DNA of 64,000 bases from an uncultured bacterium (GTDB lineage Bacteria > Cyanobacteriota > Vampirovibrionia > Gastranaerophilales > Gastranaerophilaceae). The stretch is from NCBI GenBank assembly GCA_905215335.1, contig CAJMPQ010000005.1, forward strand, positions 88,130 to 152,129. The letters are read 5' to 3'. A program made the translations under genes and the position numbers. This document shows positions 28,774 to 35,868 of this stretch, one piece after another. Under the pieces are notes generated by a model. That model was not told the origin of the DNA. It did not search any database and was given only the letters and a program-made list of their open reading frames with translations. How positions within the stretch are numbered: the first letter of the stretch is position 1; the number at the start of each line of letters is the position of its first letter.

Positions 28774-29323
28774 GAATTTGCTTTTTCAAAGATTCAACAT
28801 CAGCATTATTATAAATTACCCAATCAGCTTTTTGTAACTTTGTCTCTTGAGGTAACTGAGATTTAATGCGACACATTGCATATTCTTCATCATAACCATT
28901 ACGCTTGATCAATCGCTCCAAGCGAATATTATCATCGGTATAAATAAATAAAATTTTATCAAATAAATCTTCCATATGTGCCTCAAACAATAACGGTATA
29001 GAAACAAATACAAAATCACTTGAATGATTTATTTGACAAAAATCTGCTATTTTCAACCTGATTTTTGGATGTAAAATACTTTCCAACATTTTTTTTAAAT
29101 TTGGATGCTTAAACACTAATTTTCCAAGTTTATCTCTAGATATTTCATTTTTATCTAAAATATCATATCCAGCAAATGCAAGGATAATTTCTGATTTTGC
29201 TTCTTCTAATAAATTATGGGCAACTTTATCGGTATCCAAAACTGGATAACCTTTTTCAAGTAAAAAGCTTTCAACAGTAGACTTACCACTTGCAATATTT
29301 CCGACAATCGCAATTCTAAGCAT
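28754..29323 (-). CDS. coaE: Dephospho-CoA kinase
   Basis: Last step of coenzyme A synthesis, 189 aa. The P-loop is GNIASGKSTV (residues 7-16), followed by LDTDKVAHNLL with the acceptor-site Asp, and ILHPKIRLKI and FVFVSIPLLFEA further on. It overlaps rluB by 8 nt, and its 3' end overlaps the convergent CHAP gene by 20 nt with no terminator between them. The CoA pathway is also represented by coaX at 31131-31928. Confidence 0.93.
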   Translation of the reverse strand: MLRIAIVGNIASGKSTVESFLLEKGYPVLDTDKVAHNLLEEAKSEIILAFAGYDILDKNEISRDKLGKLVFKHPNLKKMLESILHPKIRLKIADFCQINHSSDFVFVSIPLLFEAHMEDLFDKILFIYTDDNIRLERLIKRNGYDEEYAMCRIKSQLPQETKLQKADWVIYNNADVESLKKQILNLPIL

Positions 29324-30053
29324 TTTTCTTAGCTAACCTATTCAAAAAGTTTCTTAATTCCTTTATTTGTTGAGGCTTAATAGGTTTAACATCTCCTCTT
29401 TTTAAGCCATCTAAATTTAAGGTTGCATGTTGAATACGTTTCAATGAAACAACTTCAAATCCCAAATACTCAAACATTCGACGAATTTGTCTATTCAAAC
29501 CTTGATATAGCATAATTTCCATAACAGTGTGAGAATTATCAACTTCTAACACATCAACTTCTGCATATGCCATTTTTCCAGGTTCAAGTTCAATACCCTT
29601 ATACATTGTATCAATATCGTTTTGACTAATTTTTCCATTAATTGAAACTCTGTATAATTTCGGAACTTTAACAGATGGATGAGTTAACTCATTAATTAAA
29701 TCCCCATCATTAGTTAATATTATCAAACCAGTAGATTCTCTATCCAATCTTCCAACAGGTTTTAAATGATGCAAATTTTCAGGAAGCAAATCATAAATAG
29801 TTTTTCTACCTTTTTCGTCATCACTAGTAGTAATATAACCTGCAGGTTTATAAAAACGATAATATTCGTGTTTTACAGGATGAATCATCTTACCGTTTAC
29901 AAAAACTTTATCTTTTGACTGCACTGAAAAACCAAGTTCAGTAACTTTCTTGCCATTTACAAGAACCTTACCGCTTTCAATTAATTCATCTGCTTTTCTT
30001 CTTGAACATAACCCAGAAGAAGCTATATATTTATTTAAACGAGTGCCGGGCAT
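29316..30053 (-). CDS. rluB: Pseudouridine synthase, RsuA/RluB family
   Basis: 245 aa. The N-terminal S4 RNA-binding domain (TRLNKYIASSGLCSRRKADE) is followed by the synthase domain with VGRLDRESTGLIILTNDG, which carries the catalytic Asp, and QGLNRQIRRMFEYLG. Probably modifies 23S rRNA (RluB-like), though RsuA/RluE/RluF functions cannot be excluded. Starts inside the thioesterase gene with GAGGTG upstream, so all three genes are coupled. Confidence 0.88.
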   Translation of the reverse strand: MPGTRLNKYIASSGLCSRRKADELIESGKVLVNGKKVTELGFSVQSKDKVFVNGKMIHPVKHEYYRFYKPAGYITTSDDEKGRKTIYDLLPENLHHLKPVGRLDRESTGLIILTNDGDLINELTHPSVKVPKLYRVSINGKISQNDIDTMYKGIELEPGKMAYAEVDVLEVDNSHTVMEIMLYQGLNRQIRRMFEYLGFEVVSLKRIQHATLNLDGLKRGDVKPIKPQQIKELRNFLNRLAKKNA

Positions 30054-30457
30054 TTTAACACCTCATTGAAAGAGTTCGCAAGTACATCTGGCATTTTTCT
30101 GTACAACTTACCATCGTTAGAAATTGCAACAACAGAAACATCAGCCTCAATATAAACTTTTCTAGTTTGTGCAGATTTAATATACTGCTTAAATTTAACG
30201 ATAAAACCATTAAATTCTGAAATTTCAGTTTCAATAATCATTACATCATTAAGTTTAGCAGACATTTTATACTTAATATTCAAGTTAGTAACAGGCAAAA
30301 CAATATCTTGAGCCAACAGATCAACTAAATTATGCCCCATCATTTCACATAAACCAACTCGACCCATTTCTAACCATCTTAAATAAGACCCATGCCATAC
30401 AACACCGTAGGCATCTGTATCAGAATAAAAAACTTTTTGTTCAAATGTATGTTTCAT
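30035..30457 (-). CDS. Acyl-CoA thioesterase, YbgC/4HBT hotdog family
   Basis: 140 aa. The family signature FYSDTDAYGVVWHGSYLRWLEMGR contains the catalytic Asp and the conserved V-x-x-x-x-Y block (residues 10-33). Single hotdog domain of normal length. Hydrolyses short acyl-CoA or acyl-ACP thioesters; some relatives are linked to the Tol-Pal envelope system. First gene of the thioesterase-rluB-coaE operon, divergent from rex. Confidence 0.88.
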   Translation of the reverse strand: MKHTFEQKVFYSDTDAYGVVWHGSYLRWLEMGRVGLCEMMGHNLVDLLAQDIVLPVTNLNIKYKMSAKLNDVMIIETEISEFNGFIVKFKQYIKSAQTRKVYIEADVSVVAISNDGKLYRKMPDVLANSFNEVLKCPALV

Positions 30458-30514
30458 AAACAGATTATAACATCAAAATTTTATATTCAATAAATTTTTA
30501 TGTATAATTATAAT

Positions 30515-31129
30515 ATGGATAAAAAAATTTCAGATAAAGTTATAAACCGTTTAACCTTATACCACTGTATTTTAAAGGATTTTATAGAAGAAGGTACTGA
30601 ATACATTTCAAGTAAACAAATCGCAACACTTTTAAGAATTGATGATTCTCAAGTGCGTAAAGACATTAATCTTCTAAATAATTCAGGTAAATCCAGAGTT
30701 GGATATATCGTTAAAGAATTAAAAAAATCCATCGAAACAACACTAGGTTTCACCAAAACAAAAAACGCTTACATCATCGGCGCAGGAAACCTAGGTATGG
30801 CGCTTGCCAAATATGATAACTTTACAAACTACGGTCTAAATATTATCAGTCTTTTTGATAATGACAAATCAAAAATTGGTGGACAAGTAAATAGTAAAAA
30901 AATTCTAGATATACAAACACTACCTCAATATGCAAAAGAACACGCAATTGATATTGCTATACTAACAGTACCCGGACAATTTGCCCAACAAACTGCAGAA
31001 TTTATAGTTAAATCAAACATTAAATATATTTGGAACTTTACACCTGTAGTACTAAACGTACCTGAAGATGTTCAGGTTTGGAATGAAAATCTTATGGGTA
31101 ACTTTTTACAATTCACTTATAATATTTAA
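30515..31129 (+). CDS. rex: Redox-sensing transcriptional repressor Rex
   Basis: 204 aa from the ATG at 30515 (an in-frame ATG at 30500 gives five extra residues). The N-terminal winged helix (INRLTLYHCILKDF, then TLLRIDDSQVRKDINLL) is followed by an NAD(H)-binding Rossmann domain, GAGNLGMALAKYDNF and later DNDKSKIGG. Rex senses the NADH/NAD+ ratio and represses fermentation and hydrogenase genes, which fits hydA in this window. No ribosome site is seen, and a TATAAT lies 6 nt before the ATG, so the mRNA may be leaderless. Confidence 0.93.
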   Translation: MDKKISDKVINRLTLYHCILKDFIEEGTEYISSKQIATLLRIDDSQVRKDINLLNNSGKSRVGYIVKELKKSIETTLGFTKTKNAYIIGAGNLGMALAKYDNFTNYGLNIISLFDNDKSKIGGQVNSKKILDIQTLPQYAKEHAIDIAILTVPGQFAQQTAEFIVKSNIKYIWNFTPVVLNVPEDVQVWNENLMGNFLQFTYNI

Positions 31130-31130
31130 T

Positions 31131-31928
31131 TTAAGAAAAAACTTTAACGCCATTTTCAGAAGTAAGTTTCTCAAATTTTGTATTCATATAATAAATTTGA
31201 CGTAAACCTTCAAGTGTTAAAGTTGGATTGACATCATCAAATGGACGCTTTAAATAATTAGCAATCAAACCACAGTATCCACCTGTGGCAACTAGTGTTG
31301 CCTTTTCACCCAACTCTTCCTCACATTGAGCAACTAAGCCATCAACCATACAAGCGGTTCCTCTGATTACACCTGAAAGAATAGCCTCTGTTGTATTATG
31401 TCCAACAGCATTTTGCGAAATTGAAACATCAATTTTAGGCAATTTTGAAGTTGAAGTTTTTAAGCACTTCATCTGAGTATTTATTCCAGGAGCAATAACA
31501 CCGCCAACAAACTCACCTTTAGAGTTAATAATATCAAAAGAAGTTGCAGTGCCAAAATCAATAACAATAACAGCACCCTTATATAAATTATGAGCAGCCA
31601 CTGCATTAGCTAATCTATCAGCACCCACTTCACGAGGATTATCTGTTGCAACTTTTATTCCTAAATTTATATCAGAAGCAACAAAAACTGATTTTAAGTT
31701 AAAAACATTATCAACAGCTCTTTTAAATTTAATATTTAATTCTTCAACAACTGAAGCAATAACACATCCTGTAATCTTAAAATCTTTAAATAATGACTTT
31801 AAAAGGATTTCATATTCTTCACCTGATAAATCTCTATCAGAAGCTAGACGAAATTCATTAACATATCTATCGCCATCAAAAAGGCCTAATGTAATACTAG
31901 TATTTCCAATATCAGCTGTTAATAACAT
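31131..31928 (-). CDS. coaX: Type III pantothenate kinase
   Basis: First step of CoA synthesis, 265 aa. ASKHA-fold motifs: LLTADIGNTSITLGLFDGD (phosphate 1 with catalytic Asp), GADRLANAVAAHNLYKGAVI, and VIDFGTATSFDII (phosphate 2). CoaX enzymes use monovalent cations and are not feedback-inhibited by CoA. Convergent with rex, with 1 nt between stops. Its ribosome site lies inside a hairpin, noted separately. Confidence 0.94.
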   Translation of the reverse strand: MLLTADIGNTSITLGLFDGDRYVNEFRLASDRDLSGEEYEILLKSLFKDFKITGCVIASVVEELNIKFKRAVDNVFNLKSVFVASDINLGIKVATDNPREVGADRLANAVAAHNLYKGAVIVIDFGTATSFDIINSKGEFVGGVIAPGINTQMKCLKTSTSKLPKIDVSISQNAVGHNTTEAILSGVIRGTACMVDGLVAQCEEELGEKATLVATGGYCGLIANYLKRPFDDVNPTLTLEGLRQIYYMNTKFEKLTSENGVKVFS

Positions 31929-31962
31929 AAAAGATAGTCCCCTTATATTTCAGGACTATCTT
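31929..31962 (-). terminator. Hairpin overlapping the coaX leader
   Basis: Minus-strand AAGATAGTCC and its complement GGACTATCTT form a 10-bp stem followed by TTTT directly before the coaX ATG. It can terminate the upstream 71-aa gene, but it also contains the only ribosome site of coaX (AAGGGG), so it may attenuate coaX. Confidence 0.7.
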
Positions 31963-31993
31963 ATTACAAACATAGTTTTTGTGCAAAAGCTAA

Positions 31994-32209
31994 TTAGATA
32001 TTTGTTCCTCCTAAAGTTTGAGAACCATAACCATCCCAAACAGAGTTAACAAAACCGCCACTAGGAATACTTCCTACAGCAGAATTACCACTAAAAATAG
32101 GTGGAAATTTCACTTTTTTAATATCATATTCACCAGTAGCTAAAGAATTAACAAAATTACTAGCTTTTTTATATCCAGAGCCTATAGCTTCGATTGGGTT
32201 ACCATTCAT
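31994..32209 (-). CDS. Small hypothetical protein (71 aa)
   Basis: 71 aa, Gly/Ser/Asn-rich, from MNGNPIEAIGSGYKK to SQTLGGTNI, with PPIFSGNSAVG in the middle. GGAGG lies 7 nt before the ATG, a strong site. It has the shared GCAATT-19-TAT[AC]TA upstream element. No signal peptide or family recognised. It sits upstream of coaX, with the hairpin between. Confidence 0.65.
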   Translation of the reverse strand: MNGNPIEAIGSGYKKASNFVNSLATGEYDIKKVKFPPIFSGNSAVGSIPSGGFVNSVWDGYGSQTLGGTNI

Positions 32210-32241
32210 AATGCATCCTCCGTCATAATCATTCTTATACT

Positions 32242-32272
32242 TAGATAAAAAAATTTTTCAGGGATGAATTGC
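32242..32272 (-). promoter_or_regulatory. Shared element upstream of 71-aa gene (TATCTA variant)
   Basis: Minus-strand GCAATT (32267-32272) is followed after exactly 19 nt by TATCTA (32242-32247). It is the weakest of the seven copies, but the spacing is identical. Confidence 0.5.
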
Positions 32273-32349
32273 CTAAAACTAATAAAATTGTTACATAAAT
32301 TAACATAAGGAAAAAATAAAAGAAAATGTTTCAATTTTCCATGATAATC

Positions 32350-32377
32350 TTGACAAAAATTTATGAGCGGTTAGAAT
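32350..32377 (+). promoter_or_regulatory. Predicted promoter of tuf
   Basis: Perfect TTGACA at 32350-32355, a 16-nt spacer, then TAGAAT at 32372-32377. The leader to the ATG is about 60 nt. Confidence 0.75.
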
Positions 32378-32443
32378 TAGTAGTATCGTAGAATACTAAG
32401 TTATAGTAGTATATAGTAGACAGTAAAAAAGGAGATTAATCTC

Positions 32444-33652
32444 ATGGCACGTGAAAAGTATGAACGTACGAAACCGCACGTTAACGTAGGTACAATCGGC
32501 CACGTTGACCACGGTAAAACTACATTAACAGCAGCTATCACTGGTACATTAGCTGCAGCTGGTAAAGCAGAATTAAAAAAATTCGATGAAATCGATGCTG
32601 CTCCAGAAGAAAAAGCAAGAGGTATTACTATCTCTACAGCTCACGTAGAATACGAAACAGATAAGAGACACTATGCACACGTTGACTGCCCAGGCCACGC
32701 TGACTATGTTAAAAACATGATTACAGGTGCTGCTCAAATGGACGGTGCAATTCTTGTAGTTGCAGCAACAGATGGTGCTATGCCTCAAACTCGTGAACAC
32801 ATCTTGTTAGCAAGACAAGTTGGTGTTCCTAACCTAGTTGTATTCTTAAACAAATGCGATATGGTTGACGATCCAGAATTATTAGAATTAGTAGAAATGG
32901 AAGTTAGAGAATTACTTTCTTCTTACGAATTCGACGGAGATAACATCCCATTCGTTCACGGTTCAGCTTTAAAAGCTTTAGAAGCAGTTCAAGCTAACCC
33001 ATCAATCCAACGTGGAGAAAATGAATGGACAGATAAAATTTGGGAATTAATGGATGCTTTAGATTCTTACTTCCCAGATCCAGTTAGAGACTTAGACAAA
33101 CCATTCTTGATGCCAATCGAAGACATCTTCTCAATCACTGGTCGTGGTACAGTTGCTACTGGCCGTGTTGAACGTGGTATTGTTAAAGTTGGTGACGAAG
33201 TTGAATTAGTTGGTTTAGGCGAAACTAAGAAAACTACAGTTACTGGTGTTGAAATGTTCAGAAAATCTCTTGACCAAGGTCAAGCTGGTGATAACATCGG
33301 TGCTTTACTTCGTGGTGTTGATAAAACTGAAATCGAACGTGGTCAAGTTCTTGCTAAACCAGGTTCAATTCACCCACACACTAAATTCACAGCTAACGTT
33401 TACGTATTGACTAAAGAAGAAGGTGGACGTCATACTCCATTCTTCCCAGGTTACAGACCTCAGTTCTACATCAGAACAACTGACGTAACTGGTTCAATCA
33501 AATTCGACGGTCAAATGGTAATGCCTGGTGATAACGTAGTTATGGAAGTTGAATTAATCGCTCCTGTAGCTATTGAAGAAGGTATGAGATTCGCTATCCG
33601 TGAAGGTGGTAGAACAGTTGGTGCTGGTGTTGTTGACAAAATTATTGAATAA
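32444..33652 (+). CDS. tuf: Elongation factor Tu
   Basis: 402 aa GTPase delivering aminoacyl-tRNA to the ribosome. All G motifs are intact: GHVDHGKT (19-26), RGITIS, DCPGH, NKCD and GSAL, followed by two beta-barrel domains. Strong codon bias (CGT, GGT, AAC, TTC) distinguishes it from neighbours and shows high expression. It stands alone with its own promoter and terminator, not in an rpsL-rpsG-fusA cluster within this window. Confidence 0.98.
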   Translation: MAREKYERTKPHVNVGTIGHVDHGKTTLTAAITGTLAAAGKAELKKFDEIDAAPEEKARGITISTAHVEYETDKRHYAHVDCPGHADYVKNMITGAAQMDGAILVVAATDGAMPQTREHILLARQVGVPNLVVFLNKCDMVDDPELLELVEMEVRELLSSYEFDGDNIPFVHGSALKALEAVQANPSIQRGENEWTDKIWELMDALDSYFPDPVRDLDKPFLMPIEDIFSITGRGTVATGRVERGIVKVGDEVELVGLGETKKTTVTGVEMFRKSLDQGQAGDNIGALLRGVDKTEIERGQVLAKPGSIHPHTKFTANVYVLTKEEGGRHTPFFPGYRPQFYIRTTDVTGSIKFDGQMVMPGDNVVMEVELIAPVAIEEGMRFAIREGGRTVGAGVVDKIIE

Positions 33653-33674
33653 TAATTTCTAAACAATATTAGAC

Positions 33675-33710
33675 AAAAAAGGACTTGATAATAATCAAGT
33701 CCTTTTTTAT
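33675..33710 (+). terminator. Terminator after tuf
   Basis: AAAGGACTTGAT and its complement form a stem followed by six T. Confidence 0.9.
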
Positions 33711-33778
33711 TTCTTCTTCTTTACTAAATAAACCTTTTTACAAGAGTAATAACCAATATAACCAACGAAGTCCTCTTA

Positions 33779-33955
33779 TTATGCCAACAACATTTCTAAT
33801 ATTTTGGCATTTGTTTGAGCCCGACGCATTGAAAGTAAATATTTTTCAACATTTGCTTTTAATTTTTTAGCATCATTATCTAAATATTCAACATTATTAT
33901 CCAACATATTTAGATAATCACAAACCGTAATCATTTGATATTCATTATTTTTCAT
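33779..33955 (-). CDS. Array small protein A (58 aa)
   Basis: 58 aa from the ATG at 33955, chosen because the paralogues begin M-x-x-[DE]-Y; ATG 33964 is an alternative. The N-terminal EYQMITVCDYLNML, a central helix KANVEKYLLSMRRA, and the tail TNAKILEMLLA match the paralogues at 34378 and 35251. It lies 36 nt downstream of the ribbon-helix-helix gene with no element of its own, so the two form an operon. No known family; likely two or three helices. Confidence 0.72.
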   Translation of the reverse strand: MKNNEYQMITVCDYLNMLDNNVEYLDNDAKKLKANVEKYLLSMRRAQTNAKILEMLLA

Positions 33956-33991
33956 TTTCCCCATCCAATTCTTAAAATTTTTATTTAAATT

Positions 33992-34180
33992 TTATCCTAA
34001 AAGAGCATCTAAAATTTCGGCATTAGAAACAGCTTTTTGGCTATTACGTACTTGATTTCTATACATATAAGTTCTTAAAGCTTCACGAATCAATTCAGAA
34101 CGAGTACGATTTTCAGAATTAGCAACTGTATCAATCTCATCTAAAAATTTTTCGGGCATTGAAATTAAAACTCTAGCCAT
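33992..34180 (-). CDS. Array protein F: ribbon-helix-helix (CopG-like) DNA-binding protein
   Basis: 62 aa. Residues 1-40 form a ribbon-helix-helix domain: beta strand RVLISMPEKFLDEID, then a helix pair with TRSELIREALRTYMY, as in CopG, ParD and MazE-type regulators. The last 16 residues, AVSNAEILDALLG, carry the tail shared by the other array proteins. AAGGAG precedes the ATG. It is a candidate regulator of the array, or an antitoxin-like protein, but no toxin is recognised nearby. Confidence 0.85.
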   Translation of the reverse strand: MARVLISMPEKFLDEIDTVANSENRTRSELIREALRTYMYRNQVRNSQKAVSNAEILDALLG

Positions 34181-34223
34181 TTTTTTCTCCTTTAATTTTT
34201 CCTAAATATAATCCCCTGGTACA

Positions 34224-34254
34224 TATATAAAGTATTTTTTTATAAAAAAATTGC
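34224..34254 (-). promoter_or_regulatory. Shared element upstream of RHH gene
   Basis: Minus-strand GCAATT at 34249-34254, 19-nt spacer ending ATACTT, then TATATA at 34224-34229. Confidence 0.7.
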
Positions 34255-34328
34255 TAAAATATTAAAGAAATAGTATATATTTGTAATATATATTTACAAT
34301 AGAAATTAATAAAAATAGAAATAAATAA

Positions 34329-34352
34329 GGTGGACTAAAAACTTAGTCCACC
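34329..34352 (-). terminator. Terminator after array gene B
   Basis: GGTGGACTAA and its complement form a 10-bp stem 26 nt past the stop; the following sequence is AT-rich rather than a clean T run. Confidence 0.7.
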
Positions 34353-34377
34353 AGTATTTTTATGCTTTGTTATATTA

Positions 34378-34548
34378 CTAAGCTAATAAAGCTTCAACAA
34401 TTTTTGCGTTTGTTTCTGATCTTTTTACACTTAATAAATATTTTTCAACTTGATCAGCAATTTCTTTTTCAGATATAGATTCACATTTTACATTTTCTAA
34501 TGAATCTAAGTAATCAACAACTGTAATCAAACCATATTCTTTACTCAT
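34378..34548 (-). CDS. Array small protein B (56 aa)
   Basis: 56-aa reading frame beginning MSKEYGLITVVDYLDSL and ending KRSETNAKIVEALLA, preceded by AAGGGGAAAAGAT. It is a close paralogue of the protein at 35251-35421 (7 differences in 56 positions), clearly a recent duplication. A central helix QVEKYLLSVKRSE is amphipathic. It has its own shared element and terminator hairpin, so it is a single-gene unit. Function unknown. Confidence 0.78.
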   Translation of the reverse strand: MSKEYGLITVVDYLDSLENVKCESISEKEIADQVEKYLLSVKRSETNAKIVEALLA

Positions 34549-34595
34549 AATCTTTTCCCCTTATATTTTCTTTTTCTTTAATTTTCCCTTACATA

Positions 34596-34626
34596 TATAT
34601 AAAGTATTTTTAGATTTAAAAATTGC
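34596..34626 (-). promoter_or_regulatory. Shared element upstream of array gene B
   Basis: Minus-strand GCAATT (34621-34626), 19-nt spacer, TATATA (34596-34601), then TATGTAAGGG. Confidence 0.72.
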
Positions 34627-34674
34627 CTCTTTTGTATTTATTTAGTATATAAAGTTAACATATTTTAACAAATA

Positions 34675-34705
34675 AAAGAGCCACTGAATAATCAGTAGCT
34701 CTTTG
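34675..34705 (-). terminator. Terminator after array gene C
   Basis: Imperfect stem AAAGAGCTACTGA with its near-complement, one mismatch, 26 nt beyond the stop of array gene C. Confidence 0.75.
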
Positions 34706-34730
34706 TATATTTTAAAGAATTAAATATTGA

Positions 34731-35042
34731 TTAACCTAATAAATCTTCTAATTTTTCAGCTTCAATTTCAGCTTTTGCATTTTGTTTATTCGCTTTAATT
34801 GATTGTTCAACTTTTTCAGCAATTGCTCTATCGCCAGCTGCTAAATATTCTTCTTCATCCAAAGATTTAACAAAATCATTTACTGTCATAAGAGATGAAG
34901 CTTGAAATTTAACACATTGATTTCTTAATGATTTAGCATAATCTTCAGCTGTCATCATTGAATTATCATTTAATTCAACTTCATTATTTTTTAAAGATTT
35001 AACATATTCATCAACTGTCATTAAGTTATAATCATTTCTCAT
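34731..35042 (-). CDS. Array protein C with three internal repeats (103 aa)
   Basis: 103 aa from ATG 35042 (TTAGGGGAAAAGAAT upstream). It contains three tandem copies of a motif that occurs once in the smaller paralogues: LMTVDEYVKSL, MMTAEDYAKSL and LMTVNDFVKSL, about 24-28 residues apart. A charged helix (AIAEKVEQSIKANKQNAKAE) and the tail AEKLEDLLG follow. It appears to have arisen by internal duplication of the N-terminal motif. It has its own shared element and terminator. Confidence 0.78.
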   Translation of the reverse strand: MRNDYNLMTVDEYVKSLKNNEVELNDNSMMTAEDYAKSLRNQCVKFQASSLMTVNDFVKSLDEEEYLAAGDRAIAEKVEQSIKANKQNAKAEIEAEKLEDLLG

Positions 35043-35077
35043 ATTCTTTTCCCCTAATATCAAAATTCCCTTACATA

Positions 35078-35108
35078 TATATAAAGTATTTTTTTATTAA
35101 AAAATTGC
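35078..35108 (-). promoter_or_regulatory. Shared element upstream of array gene C
   Basis: Minus-strand GCAATT (35103-35108), 19-nt spacer, TATATA (35078-35083), then TATGTAAGGG. Confidence 0.72.
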
Positions 35109-35192
35109 GCATTTTCCTCTCAAAAATATTAAAAAGAAATATATCTTTACATAATATATAATATATAATTTTATAAAAATTGGCAACAACAA

Positions 35193-35216
35193 AGGGAATT
35201 GAAAAAACAATTCCCT
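35193..35216 (-). terminator. Terminator after array gene D
   Basis: GGGAATTG and CAATTCCC form a stem with a six-base loop, 35 nt beyond the stop of array gene D. Confidence 0.7.
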
Positions 35217-35250
35217 TGTGAATATATGACTATTGACTTCGAAAACTTAA

Positions 35251-35421
35251 TTAAGCTAATAAAGCTTCAACAATTTTTGCATTTGTTTCTGATCTTTTTA
35301 CATTTAATAAATATTTTTCAACTTGTGCTGCGATTTCTCTTTCAGATATTGATACACATTTTACATTTTCTAATGAATCTAAATAATCAACAACTGTAAC
35401 TAATTCATAATCTTTACTCAT
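35251..35421 (-). CDS. Array small protein D (56 aa)
   Basis: 56 aa, 49 identical to the protein at 34378-34548: MSKDYELVTVVDYLDSL at the start and KRSETNAKIVEALLA at the end. The upstream element and ribosome region (AAGGGGAAAAGAT) are also nearly identical, so the duplicated unit included promoter and gene. Function unknown. Confidence 0.78.
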   Translation of the reverse strand: MSKDYELVTVVDYLDSLENVKCVSISEREIAAQVEKYLLNVKRSETNAKIVEALLA

Positions 35422-35465
35422 ATCTTTTCCCCTTATCTCTTAATATTTTTTATTTCCCTTACACT

Positions 35466-35496
35466 TATATAAAGTATTTTTAGATTTAAAAATTGC
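35466..35496 (-). promoter_or_regulatory. Shared element upstream of array gene D
   Basis: Minus-strand GCAATT (35491-35496), 19-nt spacer, TATATA (35466-35471), then AGTGTAAGGG. Confidence 0.72.
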
Positions 35497-35541
35497 CTAA
35501 ATCGTATTTATTTCATATATATTCCGTTACAAAACTTAATA

Positions 35542-35709
35542 TTAATCAAGTAAAGCTGAAACTATACGCGCATTAGTACTATATCTACGTAAGTTTAAAA
35601 AATATTTTATAACCTTAAATGTAACCACACACTCATCAACTGTTAAATACTTAACAGAATCCAATGCAAAAAAATCTGATAATGCAATCATATCGTAATC
35701 TTTTGGCAT
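35542..35709 (-). CDS. Array small protein E, divergent copy (55 aa)
   Basis: 55 aa: MPKDYDMIALSDFFALDSVK at the start and RRYSTNARIVSALLD at the end, aligning end to end with the other array proteins but far more diverged. It lacks the shared upstream element and the GGGGAAAAG ribosome pattern, so it may be silent, decaying or differently regulated. Downstream it has no hairpin before the element of array gene D. Confidence 0.6.
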   Translation of the reverse strand: MPKDYDMIALSDFFALDSVKYLTVDECVVTFKVIKYFLNLRRYSTNARIVSALLD

Positions 35710-35868
35710 AACTATACCTGAGCAAGTATCTTACAATGAATAAACGATTTCACAGAATAAAAGTTCAACTTTTTAGTAAAAATTACTTTACAAAATACAA
35801 AAATGGTATAAAAAGCAATAGTTTTGAAGTAAAATTAAATACAGAAGTAGCTAGAAAAGGAAATATAA

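Noticed and set aside
33779..34180. Classic toxin-antitoxin pair
   Set aside because: The RHH protein looks antitoxin-like, but its partner shares the same tail and motif as the other array proteins and resembles no known toxin.
33779..35709. CRISPR array or mobile-element repeat cluster
   Set aside because: The repeated units are promoters plus coding genes of uneven length, with no short uniform repeat-spacer pattern and no transposase or terminal inverted repeats.
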